A DNA stretch of 64,000 bases from Pseudoips prasinana (Eukaryota > Arthropoda > Insecta > Lepidoptera > Nolidae): assembly GCA_951640165.1 (NCBI GenBank), contig OX621257.1, positions 11,791,201-11,855,200 on the forward strand, read 5' to 3'. Under the pieces are notes generated by a model that was given only the letters and a program-made list of their open reading frames with translations, was not told the DNA's origin and did no database searches. Every line of letters starts with the position of its first letter. The stretch's first letter is position 1. Below, piece by piece: positions 1 to 9,263 of the stretch. A program made the position numbers and the translations under genes.

Positions 1-1
1 A

Positions 2-706
2 ACATCAAAAACTCAGAGTGCTACCGATTTTATAAAACTTATCAAGAATATAACCGAAACAGAGGATGTTGATATGCTGCTTGCCGACCAATATCCAGGA
101 ATTAATTCTAAGGAATTCAAAAAATACTTAAAAGATAAAAAAATAGAAATGGTATTCACAGCAGTAAATGCACCGTTTTCAAACGGTCTAAATGAAAGAT
201 TAAATCAGACATTAGTTAACTAAATCAGATGCAAAATTAATGAAAAAGGACAAAAGAAAGCCTCGACAACAATATCTCATGAAGCCGTTACTAAATATAA
301 TAATACATATCACTCGGTTACTGGATTTACACCAAGTTATCTTTTATATGGTACTGATGCCACAATATTACCAAAAGAGTTAAATCAAGAAAAGTCGCAG
401 AATGATTGGGCCAGAGACAGAAAAACAGCACTTGAAAATACTATAAAATCACATAGTTACAACAAAATACTATTCGACAAAAAGCGGAAATATCATGAAT
501 TTAAAGTTGGAGACATGGTTTATGTGGAAAATGGGAATAAATTAAACAGAAAGAAATTAGATGAGTTAAAAATTGGACCATTTGAGATTGTTGAGAAAAT
601 TTCCCAGTCAATTTATAGGATAGAAACTGGCCACAAAAAGAAAAGTGAATCAAATCTTTTCCACATTACAAAACTGATCCCAATTTCTACATTAGAAGAA
701 CAATGA
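2..706 (+). pseudogene. Gypsy-like LTR retrotransposon integrase, C-terminal part, one nonsense codon
   Basis: One continuous reading frame encodes the rest of a retroviral-type integrase; the element starts left of the window. Visible are the second catalytic Asp region (LLADQYPGINSKEF), the catalytic Glu region (APFSNGLNERLNQT), the conserved YNNTYHSVTGFTPSYLLYG segment and the C-terminal DNA-binding fold (VGDMVYVENGNKL to IYRIETG). The frame is broken once, by taa at 221-223 right after the catalytic Glu helix; otherwise it runs to the stop at 704-706. The polypurine tract and LTR that follow confirm the 3' end of an LTR element. Gypsy (Ty3) type is inferred from motif wording; the clade is not resolved. 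Confidence 0.85.
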
Positions 707-751
707 GAGGAAGGGAATAATTAGAAAATGAAATAATTAATTTTTTTCTCT

Positions 752-762
752 AAGGGGGGAGA
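752..762 (+). promoter_or_regulatory. Polypurine tract of the LTR element
   Basis: An aagggggga-ga purine run lies 46 bases after the integrase stop and directly abuts a TG dinucleotide opening the LTR. This is the expected plus-strand primer position for an LTR retrotransposon. Confidence 0.75.
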
Positions 763-1252
763 TGTAAAGAAAGAGTATTTCTTTAATTTAACATTGGGTG
801 CTTGGCATAGATAAAGAAATATATTATTTTCTTTATCTTGTCATGTCAAATTATACTGTCATATGTAAAATTGTATTAAAATAGAAAATAACGTATTCTA
901 AATAAAAAACGTTAAATGTCGTTTCTTTTGGAAAGAAAGCAACGCATTGTTTTATTTTAAATGCCAACGATGTCCTATGAATAGGTATAAAATATAGTAT
1001 ATTATATATATATATATCTAAAATATATCAATATGGTCCGGTTGTCTCGATCATGTTTATGTGTTGTGTTATGTATACCTAATGGTCTATTGCTACCAGT
1101 AGAGTTAGTTTCGTAAAAATGTGTTTTAAAACTCTTTGAATTTGTAGTATAACTAAGTAGTTATTATATAAGAATTTGTAGTAATCTTAAGTTAATAAAA
1201 AAGCAAAAGAACTGTCCTTTACAATGCCGTGGTGACTTGTAAGTGAAGCAAC
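763..1252 (+). repeat. 3' LTR (right edge approximate)
   Basis: It begins with TGTAAAG directly after the polypurine tract. It carries a TATA-like tataaaat at about 986 and an aataaaaaa polyadenylation-type signal at about 1193. A plausible CA end lies at 1251-1252 (gcaaca), but no second LTR is in the window to fix the right edge, so the end could be tens of bases off. Confidence 0.55.
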
Positions 1253-1581
1253 ATTTAGCACGTAATTTTATAACATGTATGTATTCAATGTATTAGTGTA
1301 TGTTTTGTAAGTTGTCCTAAATAAATAAATAAGTTCTCACCGAATTACGAAGCAACATTTTAATGGAGTCATAAATCAAAGAACAATAAATATTGGAGTA
1401 TTTAGATACTGTTTACTACCAATAAAGGGTAAAAGTAACATCATAAGCATCAAAGTTTTATTCTATTTTAGGAGTTCGATTGTTGTGATTTCGTAAAGGT
1501 TAGTTAAGCTCTGTGCAAAGGGCAAATTAAGGCTGTCTTTTCATGACTAACGAATGCGTAGCTAGAGATTTTTAGGTACTA
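1253..1581. other. Unassigned AT-rich flank
   Basis: I see no ORF, tRNA-like boxes or copy of another repeat in the window. Confidence 0.4.
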
Positions 1582-1810
1582 CATCTTATCGTTTGGGCAG
1601 TGGTTACCCTAGTGTCAGAGTTGTTCAAGACGCCTATTATGACATGGCTTAACGACTGTTGCCTAACGGCTACAACCGGGACCGACAGCTTAATGTGCAG
1701 AAGCACGGAGACGCTCGGAAATAAAACCACTTTGGCGGTCACTCATCTATGGACTGACCGCGAACCTAGTTGCTTAACCTCGCCAAACACTAACGGACCG
1801 GTGAGACCAT
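1582..1810 (-). mobile_element. 5S-rRNA-like SINE, copy 1
   Basis: Read on the minus strand it starts at the ggtctcaccggtccg region and holds a gaggttaagcaact block, then a block close to the 5S C-box gatgggtgaccgcc (here gatgagtgaccgcc). These are spaced as in the 5S gene's internal control region. After the 5S-like head comes a family-specific body ending near cttatcg. The body matches the copies at 4783 and 59915. Confidence 0.65.
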
Positions 1811-2062
1811 CTAGATATGAGGGCTTCAGAATATTTTTAGGTAAAAATTAAGTTAGCAAACTAGCGTACAATACTGATGGTAAGTTGGTTACCCGTTGCC
1901 AACCCTGGTCAAACCTTATTCTTCCCTTTTTGAAGGGCCTTGCACTTTAGTCTCCTAAGGAAACCACTACAATGGGCTCATACTTCATCCAAAATATAGT
2001 AGTAGAGAATACGTATGTAATAGATGAGAATAGATTTGTTTAACTTTCATAGTTTGCCTATA

Positions 2063-2320
2063 GATAATAATAATAATATCTCGGGACAATGTCACACAGA
2101 TCATCCTAGCCCCAAACTAAGCAAAGCTTATACTATGGGTACCAGGCGACGATATACATACTTATATAGATAGATAAATACTTATATACATAGAAAACAT
2201 CCATGACTCAGAAACAAATATTCGTGCTCATCACACAAATATTTGCACTTACCGGGATTCAAACCCAGGACCACCAGCTTCGTAGGCAGGAGCACTACCA
2301 ACTAGGCTACGGTGACCGTC
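2063..2320 (-). mobile_element. tRNA-headed SINE-A, copy 1
   Basis: On the minus strand it begins gacggtcaccgtagcctagttgg (A box tagcctagttgg), followed by a B box (ggtttgaatcccgg; other copies ggttcgaatcccgg). Then come the ctgagtcatggatg module, tatctatataagtatg, a tagtacaagctttgcttagt block and an (ATT)n tail. This full-length arrangement defines the SINE-A family in this window. Confidence 0.85.
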
Positions 2321-2415
2321 ACATGATTTATCTCTATACATACATATGTTGGGGTTGGTGGACATATTGTTAAGAGCTGAGAGCAATAATAATTAGCATT
2401 TAATAAATTAATTAA

Positions 2416-2505
2416 TCATCACCATATCAGCCGAAAAATGTCCACTACTGGACAAAGTCCTCCCTCAAAGATCTCCACAATTGCTGGTCGTCATTTGGGA
2501 GGATA
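2416..2505 (-). mobile_element. RTE LINE or RTE-tailed SINE 3' fragment
   Basis: On the minus strand it reads toward a ccagtagtggacat block followed by ggctgatatggtgatg, the 3' signature seen at the end of the RTE copy at 27376-29475. Only the last ~90 bases are present. Confidence 0.5.
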
Positions 2506-2619
2506 TTAATTTATTAATTTGATTAAAAATTAATAAATATCTTGTGACAACTAACACAAATTAGATGGTATCATGATCTCAAAAGAGGCAGGGCCTGTAC
2601 AACAAACATACAATAATAA

Positions 2620-2715
2620 ACATACGGTTATCAGTTGTCTGGTTTCCATACTGCACGATCTGCCTAGTTTAAGATCAGATGGCAGTGTGTTATTTTTGGC
2701 AAGACCCAAGTGTAT
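2620..2715 (+). mobile_element. Divergent SINE-B 3' fragment
   Basis: It has the ttatcagttgtctggtttcc and gatctgcctagtttaagatcagatggc blocks that are diverged versions of the SINE-B 3' module. Relatives lie at 12950-13030 and 59195-59290. No head or tail is visible. Confidence 0.4.
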
Positions 2716-2774
2716 TAAATATAAACTTGCTTGTCAGCAATCAATGTCGGGAAGTTATTTCTTTCTCTCCAAAG

Positions 2775-2998
2775 CCTTTCACCCCGCTGTTCGTGAGTTC
2801 GATTCCCACCCAGGACAGATATTTGTGCGCATGAACATATATGTTTGTCCTGAGTCTGGGTGTATCTATATAAGTAAGTAGGCACTTACAAAAGAAAAGT
2901 AATAGCTATATGTAGTATATCAGTTATCTGGTTTTCATAATACAAGTTCTGCTTACTTTGGGATCAGATGGCCGTTTGTGAATAATGTCACAGTATAT
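2775..2998 (+). mobile_element. tRNA-headed SINE-B, copy 1 (5' truncated)
   Basis: It holds the end of the tRNA-like head with B box gagttcgattcccacccagg, the gacagatatttgtg linker, the cctgagtctgggtg core, tatataagtaagtagg, acaaaagaaaagtaata and a gatcagatggccgtttgtg 3' block. The A box is missing or too diverged to see. Confidence 0.75.
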
Positions 2999-3049
2999 TA
3001 TAATTTATAGACATGTCAAAAGACACCATACATACACATCATTCATATA

Positions 3050-3275
3050 TACATCATCAGCCTGATATCGTCCCCTGCTCGACAGGGTTAAGAACAGGGA
3101 AAAGGTTTCTATAACGTTCCCATTTGGAGGGGTTTGCCGTAGTCACCGCGCTTGGCATGCGAGTTCGCGACCGCAGTTAGGTGGTAGCTAGTACATAAGT
3201 AGCACTGCGGTCGCCTTGTAATACACCCACGGAATAGCATGGGCCTGTTATACTGTCTAAGCCGTAAACTACACG
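3050..3275 (-). mobile_element. RTE-tailed SINE, diverged copy
   Basis: On the minus strand it runs through a block with gcgaccgcagtgc, a tgcggtcgcgaactcgcatgc block, ggtgactacggcaaaccc and aacgttatagaaacc, ending in ggggacgatatcaggctgatgatg. The same order is found at 29593-29800 and in pieces at 9179-9860. The 3' end resembles RTE LINEs, which suggests RTE-dependent mobilisation. Confidence 0.6.
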
Positions 3276-3289
3276 GCTAGGAGTATTTT

Positions 3290-3612
3290 TTTGCATTCAT
3301 AAATAAAGATACATTTATTTCGTAGCATCGCACTTTGCCTTTGGTGGAAAGCCGGTCTAAAACGATGATAAATATTGTTGCCGGAATTAATTTCGATGAA
3401 TCTATAGACTACTTATGGCCGTCATTTCGGCCGCTTACGAAGATGTTGAATATTGAATGTTGAGTATTTAGTGTTTAAGTCCTATTTAGTATTCAGCAAA
3501 TATAAAGGCTTAAGTTATGAAGGGCAGAAATTGCCAATTAATTTCGGAATTATCAAATTAATAGTGGTCTAATTTGAAGAATTGCGCGGAACGGCGGCAT
3601 AATATTGAAGAT
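3290..3612. other. Unassigned AT-rich sequence
   Basis: No ORF, splice-flanked exon or repeat shared with the rest of the window is recognised. Confidence 0.35.
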
Positions 3613-3614
3613 TG

Positions 3615-3815
3615 TTTTTTTAAAGACAACACCCGCATTCGGGAAATAATGCCTGTGTAGCGGGGTACTTTTCAAACATATAATCGACGGACACAATTTA
3701 CATCCAGACTCTGAACAACTATTAATGGGTCACACACATAGTTGTCCGGCGCGGGACTCGAACCCGCGATACGAAGCGGCGAGGCGACTATCTTAGCCGC
3801 AGCGCCACATGTGCA
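3615..3815 (-). mobile_element. tRNA-headed SINE-C, copy 1
   Basis: On the minus strand: gcacatgtggcgctgcgg (A-box region), gtcgcctcgccgcttcg, B box cgggttcgagtcccgcg, ccggacaactatgtgtg, a ctgagtctggatgtaa-like core (here cagagtctggatgtaaatt), then gtccgtcgattatatg and an accccgctacacagg tail. The best-preserved head of this family. Confidence 0.8.
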
Positions 3816-3875
3816 GTCGAAGTCGTGCAGAATGATTTTTAAGATCTCGGCAACGTGATTCCGTTTCTTGCTCTG

Positions 3876-3945
3876 ATCTTGCCTTCGGTTGCAAAGATTG
3901 CGGGTTCGATCCTCGCAGAAGACAAATAGTCACTTATCAAACCAG
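3876..3945 (+). mobile_element. SINE head fragment with B box
   Basis: A B-box-like gcgggttcgatcctcgc follows gttgcaaagatt and precedes gaagacaaatagt, the layout of SINE heads in this window. No matching body follows, so this is a fragment or a chance match. Confidence 0.35.
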
Positions 3946-4144
3946 ACCCCGTTACAAATCTTTGATTTTACACAAAGATATGATCGGCGTGGATCTTTGG
4001 CTGTTGGTGGTACTGCCACCCCGAACGCAAAGGCTCGACCGAATGGCTAATACCACCTAGACGCAATGTTTGTTAAGGGATTATTATCTTGTCATGAGAT
4101 TTATTTTATATACACCATATTGAATTTAGTGTGACGTTAGATAC

Positions 4145-4200
4145 ATCATCATCATCATATCAGCCGAAAGACGTCCACTGCTGGACAAAGGCCTAAACCA
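4145..4200 (-). mobile_element. RTE 3' terminal fragment
   Basis: On the minus strand a ggcctttgtccagcagtgg block leads into acgtctttcggctgatatg and a (GAT)n run, identical in layout to the end of the RTE copy at 29475. Confidence 0.65.
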
Positions 4201-4221
4201 CGTTAGATACATACAAAATAC

Positions 4222-4580
4222 AAAACAGAGGAATATGTATTTTTGGTGTGGGACGCTACCTGCGTGGACACCCTTGCGCCATCTTATCTTGCCGGGACTC
4301 AAATAAGGGCTGGTGCGGCGGCTGAATCAGCTGAGAGCCTTAAGAGGCGCAAATATAGCTCGCTTAATAGCAGTTATATATTTACGCCTTCTGCGCTTGA
4401 ATCTTTGGGGCCGTGGAGACCGGGGGCCTAAGAAATCTATGGAGAAACGGCAGCTCGACTAGGAGAAACGACACGTTCCCGAAATGCTGGCCTATATTTA
4501 GCTCAACAACTGAGCATTGCTATACAACGTGGCAATGCTGCCAGTATTCTAGGAACGTTACCCATTGGCACGAATTTTGA
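4222..4580 (+). pseudogene. Retroelement-type ORF fragment, single nonsense codon
   Basis: One frame reads VWDATCVDTLAPSYLAGT, then a basic alanine-rich helix, then PSALESLGPWRPGA. A single taa at about 4429 is followed in the same frame by YGETAARL and SIAIQRGNAASILGTLP. From memory, the SIAIQRGNAAS ending resembles ORFs seen next to or at the end of reverse transcriptase genes in invertebrate genomes; that link is not proven here. The persistence of one frame across the stop indicates a recent nonsense mutation or a readthrough. Not recognised as a host gene. Confidence 0.5.
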
Positions 4581-4782
4581 GTTTGATATTTTTAGAGTTT
4601 AGATTTTATAGGAATATTTTTATAGGAATGATAAATTAGTAGTTATATTAAGAAATACAATTCTGTGACACATTAAAAAAAGTAAAAAAAAAGAGGAATA
4701 GCTATATAGCAGCAGGCAATTCACATTATGCGACTCAGAAAATATTTTCTTACTATGTAGACGCATATAGCCATATGCTCTC

Positions 4783-4990
4783 ACCGGTCCGTAAGTGATT
4801 GGCGAGGTTAAGCAACTACTCGCGGTCAGTCTATAGATGCGTGACCGCCAAAGTGGTTTAATTTCTGAGCATCTCCGCCCTTCGGTCCGGTTGTAGCCTT
4901 TAGGCAACTGTCGTTAAGCCATGTCAGAGGCCTCATGGGCGGCTTAAGCAACATTGACACTAGGTTAACCACTGACCATACGATAAGTAA
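4783..4990 (+). mobile_element. 5S-rRNA-like SINE, copy 2
   Basis: The 5S-like head is readable in forward orientation: ccggtccgtaagtgattgg, cgaggttaagcaactact and a gatgcgtgaccgcc C-box equivalent. The family body runs to aaccactgaccatacgataag. The (gtaa)n tract after the end may be a simple 3' tail. Confidence 0.7.
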
Positions 4991-5038
4991 GTAAGTATGT
5001 GTATGTAGTTACAAGATATTTTCTGAGTCGTGTAGTCA

Positions 5039-5359
5039 TCTATACATATAATAAAATTGTAGGAAAGTTAAAACTGATCATTGAATATTTTTTAAGAAGG
5101 ATACTTGGGGCGTGATCGACAATCGATATCGAAGCCAAAAATATAGTTTTTAGAATTTTTGTCTGTGTGTCTGTTTTTCTGTATGTATGTCCGGGCTAAA
5201 CTCAAAAAGTACTGCATGGATTTACCTAAAATTTTGAATGAATATTACTCAGAGATCGGGTCAACATATAGGCTACATATTATCACGCTATCACCTACGG
5301 GGGAGGAGCTGTGATAATGTATAAAATTTAACGCGGGTAAAACCGCGGGGCACAGCTAG
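5039..5359 (+). mobile_element. Lep1-like non-autonomous Helitron, tandem unit 1
   Basis: It begins TCTATACATATAATAAAATT and ends in a hairpin (cgcgggtaaaaccgcg) 10 bases before CTAG, inserted between A and T. TC at the 5' end, a 3' hairpin and CTRR are Helitron hallmarks. There is no coding capacity. It is followed by 81 bases of flank and then a second copy of element plus flank. Confidence 0.8.
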
Positions 5360-5440
5360 TAAATAATAATTTTCAGTTTTGAATATTATGAAATAATTCC
5401 GTAACGTTAGTATTTTTATGAAAAATACATAATTATGATA

Positions 5441-5743
5441 TCTATACATATAATAAAATCGTAGGAAAGTCAAAACTGTACATTGAATATTTTTTTAAAG
5501 GCTACTTGGGGCGTGATCTACAATCGATATCGAAGCCAGAAATATAGTTTTTATCATTTTTGTCTGTTTGTCTGTATGGATGTCCGGGCTAAACTCGAAA
5601 ACTACTGCATGGATTTATTTCAAATTTTGCATGTATATTACCAAGAGGTCGGGTCAACATGTAGGCTACATATTATCACGCTAGCACCTACGGGAGAGGA
5701 GCTGTGATAATTTATAAAATTTAAAACCGCGGAGCACAGCTAG
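5441..5743 (+). mobile_element. Lep1-like Helitron, tandem unit 2
   Basis: It has the same TC start and CTAG end as the unit at 5039. The hairpin is damaged: gcgggt is lost and only aaaaccgcgg remains. Its 3' flank (taaataataattttcag onward to about 5823) repeats the flank of unit 1 almost base for base. Confidence 0.8.
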
Positions 5744-5889
5744 TAAATAATAATTTTCAGTTTTGAATATTATGAAATAATTCCGTAACGTTAGTATTTT
5801 TATAAAAATTACATAATGATGATATGGATAAATAAATTCATTTGCAACTTAGTTTACGTGAATTAATTTACACCCTGTATACTTATGCA

Positions 5890-6250
5890 GACATGTGAAC
5901 CCACTGACTTTGTTTCGCTGGGTCTTCTCAGTTGGGGCGCATTGGATCCGGTGGTAGCATTAAAGCGCGACCGTCGTTATTAACACAAGGTCCGTCATAA
6001 TAATAATACCTTAATATAGACAGAACCATTGTCAATATGTAGTAAAAATATTAGACTTAAACTAGATAATTAAACATAATCTCTTGACAATAACTTAATA
6101 CGAGCTAGCTATATATCAATGCTATAATAAAATAAATTTTATAAATGTTTTCATACAATGTGTACCTAAATATCTATGTTACTAGAAATAATAATGTATA
6201 CAACTATATTACTACAAACATGTTCTGACATGTTTTTTATTTTATTTTTT
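5890..6250 (+). mobile_element. LINE 3'-UTR repeat (gaataaaaacc family), longest plus copy
   Basis: Shared with 32860, 35615, 44450 and 52065: tttcgctgggtcttctcag, taaagcgcgaccgtcg, ttgacaataacttaatacg, gtacctaaatatctatg and tactacaaacatgttctgac. The family normally ends in ctacgtgaataaaaacc and a T/A-rich tail. Variable 5' truncation with a common 3' end is typical of LINE 3' UTRs. No coding part remains. Confidence 0.65.
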
Positions 6251-6309
6251 ATTTATTTCATTCATACTCAAAATTTCGTTGTTGGGGTGATATGAATGAT
6301 TGAACTCAC

Positions 6310-6486
6310 CTATCCCAGTAGCAATGTATTGGGTAGTGATTCCTGAAGTATCCCTCTTTATGTCCGGAACTGTTTCCAGTCGCTTCAACATCTTGCGGGT
6401 GCCATTTTTGTCGGGTGACTCGTCCCACGACTCTTCATTTTCTGCTCCTCCTTCCGCATCTAATTTTGAACTGCTATGGTCGTCCA
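6310..6486 (-). CDS. Likely internal host exon, phase 1-1, gene unknown
   Basis: On the minus strand a pyrimidine-rich stretch ending ttctttcag precedes a 177-base open segment that ends ATAG|gtgagt, so both splice sites are canonical. The 59-codon frame is hydrophilic and acidic, then basic: DDHSSSKLDAEGGAENEESW, DKNGTRKMLKRLETVPDIKR, DTSGITTQYIATGI. Both introns fall after the first codon base. It shares nothing with any repeat in the window. It could splice in phase from the exon at 39793-40050. I do not recognise the protein. Confidence 0.6.
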
Positions 6487-6651
6487 CTGAAAGAAATATA
6501 TTCTTTTTCATTTTGCCCAAAAACATCATGTTCACTTTTACTTTAACTTGCTTACTTTAACGTGAAGTATCACGTTGCATCAAAATATTTTTGATGGTAT
6601 GTGAAGTCTGCTAACCTGGGGGGCTTCCGCCTAATTCACTGGACATCGTGG

Positions 6652-7022
6652 TCACGATGATATTTGTGAGCAGAATTCATTTTTTTTAAATAATTGGGAA
6701 TGCTTTTGGAGCGACTTGTATACATATATACAGAATTTGTATGGGACAAATTATGTTGTAGAATTTGTATGGGACAAATTCTGTTGAAATCGGTACTTAA
6801 TTCAAATTACCCACTATTATTTATTTGAACTATCCAGTATTATACCGTCACGATAATATTTGTGAGCCGAATTCATTTTTATTTAATAAATGAGAATGCA
6901 TTTGTAGCGACTTGTACAATATATGTACAGAATTTGTATGGGACAAATTCCGTTCAAATCAGTACTTAATTCAAATTACCCACTATATTTAATTGAACTA
7001 TCCACTATTCTACGATCTTTTA
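6652..7022 (+). repeat. Tandem duplication, two ~190-bp units
   Basis: tcacgatgatatttgtgag at 6652 and tcacgataatatttgtgag at 6848 open two similar units. Each contains gcgacttgta, acagaatttgtatgggac and agtacttaattcaaattacc. Unit 1 also has an internal short duplication of gaatttgtatgggacaaatt. No coding potential. Confidence 0.7.
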
Positions 7023-7384
7023 ATAAAATAACAATCTAATTTACTAAATCCTTATAACAAAGACCAAAGAAAGTTGAATAAGAGATAAAAAGAAAACCAA
7101 AGGGGAAAGAAACTTAAATAAACATTGTATTATCTCAAGCTGTGTTTATAAATCTTAGAAAACATATTTCAATGAAATGTTCGTATAAATTCTGGTGTAA
7201 CACTATTTATCGTGACCACACGAGCTCTGTAAATTGGAACTACTTGTTTGGATTAGGTACACAATCTACCGACACTGCAATCTAGATTACACTCTGAATC
7301 TTTGGAATAGGAGCTCTGTTAACAATGGAATTATAATAAGTTTATTCTCTTAATTTGAATGATTAAATCAGGAGAATAACTACA
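7023..7384. other. Unassigned AT-rich sequence
   Basis: No ORF or repeat relationship recognised. Confidence 0.35.
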
Positions 7385-7849
7385 CTAGCCTTAATATAAT
7401 AATATAAATGCGAAAGTAACTCTGTCTGTCTGTCGCGCTTTCACGCCAAAACGACTGAACCGATTTAAATTAAATTTGGTACACAGATAGTCTAGAACCT
7501 AAAAAAGGACATAGGCTACTTTTTAAATGCAAAAAAATGGTTGTAAGGGGTTAAAAGGGGGATGAAAAGTTGTGTGGATGTATCGTCACTTTTAGACCAA
7601 GAAGCTAGAAACTTATTTTTTGGCTGTTGATTTAATATAAATAAATATGATATTCAAAGTTTTTAAAAGTTCTTCAAGGGTGTAAACTAATAATAGGGAA
7701 TAGGGGATGAAAGTTTGTATGGTAATATGTAAGGTTTATGTGAATATTTTATATGTTTGCGACAAGACACAAAATATTAGAGATATTCTGATGTAACATT
7801 TATGGAGACATAATGCAAAATTTGCAGACGAAGTCGCGGGCAAAGCTAG
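7385..7849 (+). mobile_element. Non-autonomous Helitron, second subfamily
   Basis: It starts near aatataataatataaatgcg with a ctgtctgtctgtcgc motif, and ends gacgaagtcgcgggcaaag followed by CTAG and a T. The internal sequence differs from the tctatacatataat subfamily. The 5' edge is approximate. Confidence 0.65.
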
Positions 7850-7934
7850 TCTTTTTTTTATAATCTCATTGCTAACAGATCGCCTATTCTAAAGACTTAA
7901 AGTCTATTCTGAAGAAATTAACAACTTGGTCATC

Positions 7935-8005
7935 CTACTCATATTTGAATTGCGAAAGTTTGAGAGTATGGACGTATGGATGTTTGTTACTCTTTCACGC
8001 AAAAT
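7935..8005 (+). mobile_element. Helitron 5' fragment fused to a SINE
   Basis: tcatatttgaattgcgaaag and gtttgttactctttcacgc are the left end of the Helitron subfamily seen at 22905 and 23880. At 8006 it stops abruptly at the B-box region of a SINE-B, so one element interrupted or truncated the other. Confidence 0.5.
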
Positions 8006-8215
8006 TCCCACCAAGGACAGATATTTGTGTACATGAACATGTCTGTTTGTCCTGAGTCTGGGTGTAATTATCTATACAAGTATGTATTTACAAAAGAAAA
8101 GTAGTATATGAAGTATATCAGTTATCTGGTTTCCATAGTACAAGCTCTGATAATTTGGGATCAGATGGCCGTGTGCAAATAATGTCCTAGGATAATATAA
8201 TAATATTTATAATAA
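8006..8215 (+). mobile_element. SINE-B, copy 2 (5' truncated)
   Basis: It begins inside the head at tcccaccaaggacagatatt and continues through ctgagtctgggtgtaattat, acaaaagaaaagtag and gggatcagatggccgtgtg to a gtcctaggataatat end. Confidence 0.75.
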
Positions 8216-8559
8216 ATACAACATCAAATATTATAGACGTTTTATGCAAGAACGTTTGCGCGAGAAGACCCAGCCTTACCAATATATTAATGTACACTGT
8301 ACAGTGTACGTGTCTTGACTACAAGATCGAAGGGGGCATTCTATCGTTTCAAATACAAACAGGGGTCAAGAAGGACGACGGTGAATTACCAACTGTTTAC
8401 ACCTTTAAACTCAAACCTTTAAGTTCAAATGTAAACATGCGTAACTAACCAGCATCGTAAAATGAACCGATAACAACGTTATAGGCATACAATAGGTCAC
8501 CCTTTGCGACTTCCGTGTACAATCAGCTGCATTGAGACGTATACAGTTCTTAAAATATA
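8216..8559. other. Unassigned sequence
   Basis: No ORF of note and no repeat shared within the window. Confidence 0.35.
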
Positions 8560-8793
8560 ATCATAATACCTTGGGACATTATTTACACACGGCCATCTGA
8601 ACCCAAACTAAGCAGAGCTTGTACTATGGAAACCAGATAACTGATCCACTACATATACTACTTTTCTTTTGTATATACTCAGGACAAACAGACGTGTTCA
8701 TGCACACAAATATCTGTCCTGGGTGGGAATCGAACCACGACTTCCGGCGTGAAAAGGAAGCATTTGCCAACCACGCCAACAGGCCTCCTCGCC
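8560..8793 (-). mobile_element. SINE-B, copy 3
   Basis: Minus-strand copy with head ggcctgttggcgtggttggc, B-box region cgtggttcgattcccaccc and the usual body. The central gagtctgggtgtaattatct module is shortened by a small internal deletion between aggac and aagaaaag. Confidence 0.75.
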
Positions 8794-8940
8794 CTCTATT
8801 TCTTCGCAATATTTTACTTGATCATAACTTACAGTTTTAAACTAAACATAGTCTGTATCTATTAGCGGTGTAGTTATCAGCCTAGAAAGAATAAAAGTGC
8901 CACCCCATACCATCCCATTGGTGTGGTAATAGACGACTAA

Positions 8941-9178
8941 GGGTCAGCGCAGATAGAGAGGAGCGCAGCGAAGAGGATTTTATTAAGGCACTAGAAAATC
9001 AACTTTAGAACTATAGGAATAAAGTTCATATATGCTTGAACCTGACAAAATGCTCGCGCAGTCTCGCGCATTATAATGTTCAAGCATACATGCACTTTAT
9101 TTCAATAATTTTAATATTGATTTTCGAGTGCCTTAATAAAATCCTCTCTGCTGCGCTACTCTCGGTCTGCGCTGACCC
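8941..9178. mobile_element. MITE-A, PIF/Harbinger-like, long palindrome
   Basis: Termini are GGGTCAGCGCAGA and its complement TCTGCGCTGACCC, flanked on both sides by TAA (8938-8940 and 9179-9181). The two arms share a gagaggattttattaa block and fold over a ~60-base centre. A 3-bp TWA duplication with GG-starting TIRs is typical of PIF/Harbinger. Confidence 0.7.
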
Positions 9179-9263
9179 TAAGGCATACAGCAGGTTGTCG
9201 GGCAGCAGTGCCACCTGTATACTAACTGCGATCGCCGACTCGCATGACAGGCCACGAAACTAA

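Larger units (their letters stand above)
5039..5823 (+). repeat. Tandem duplication of Helitron plus flank (two ~390-bp units)
   Basis: Unit 1 is 5039-5440 and unit 2 is 5441-5823. The duplicated segment includes non-Helitron flank such as ccgtaacgttagtattttta, so this is a segmental tandem duplication and not two independent insertions. Confidence 0.75.

Noticed and set aside
2063..2320. Possible tRNA gene (A and B boxes)
   Set aside because: Boxes are intact, but the arms do not fold as a tRNA and the sequence continues into a SINE body present in seven copies.
3880..3930. Complete SINE
   Set aside because: Only a B-box-like block is present, with no matching body.
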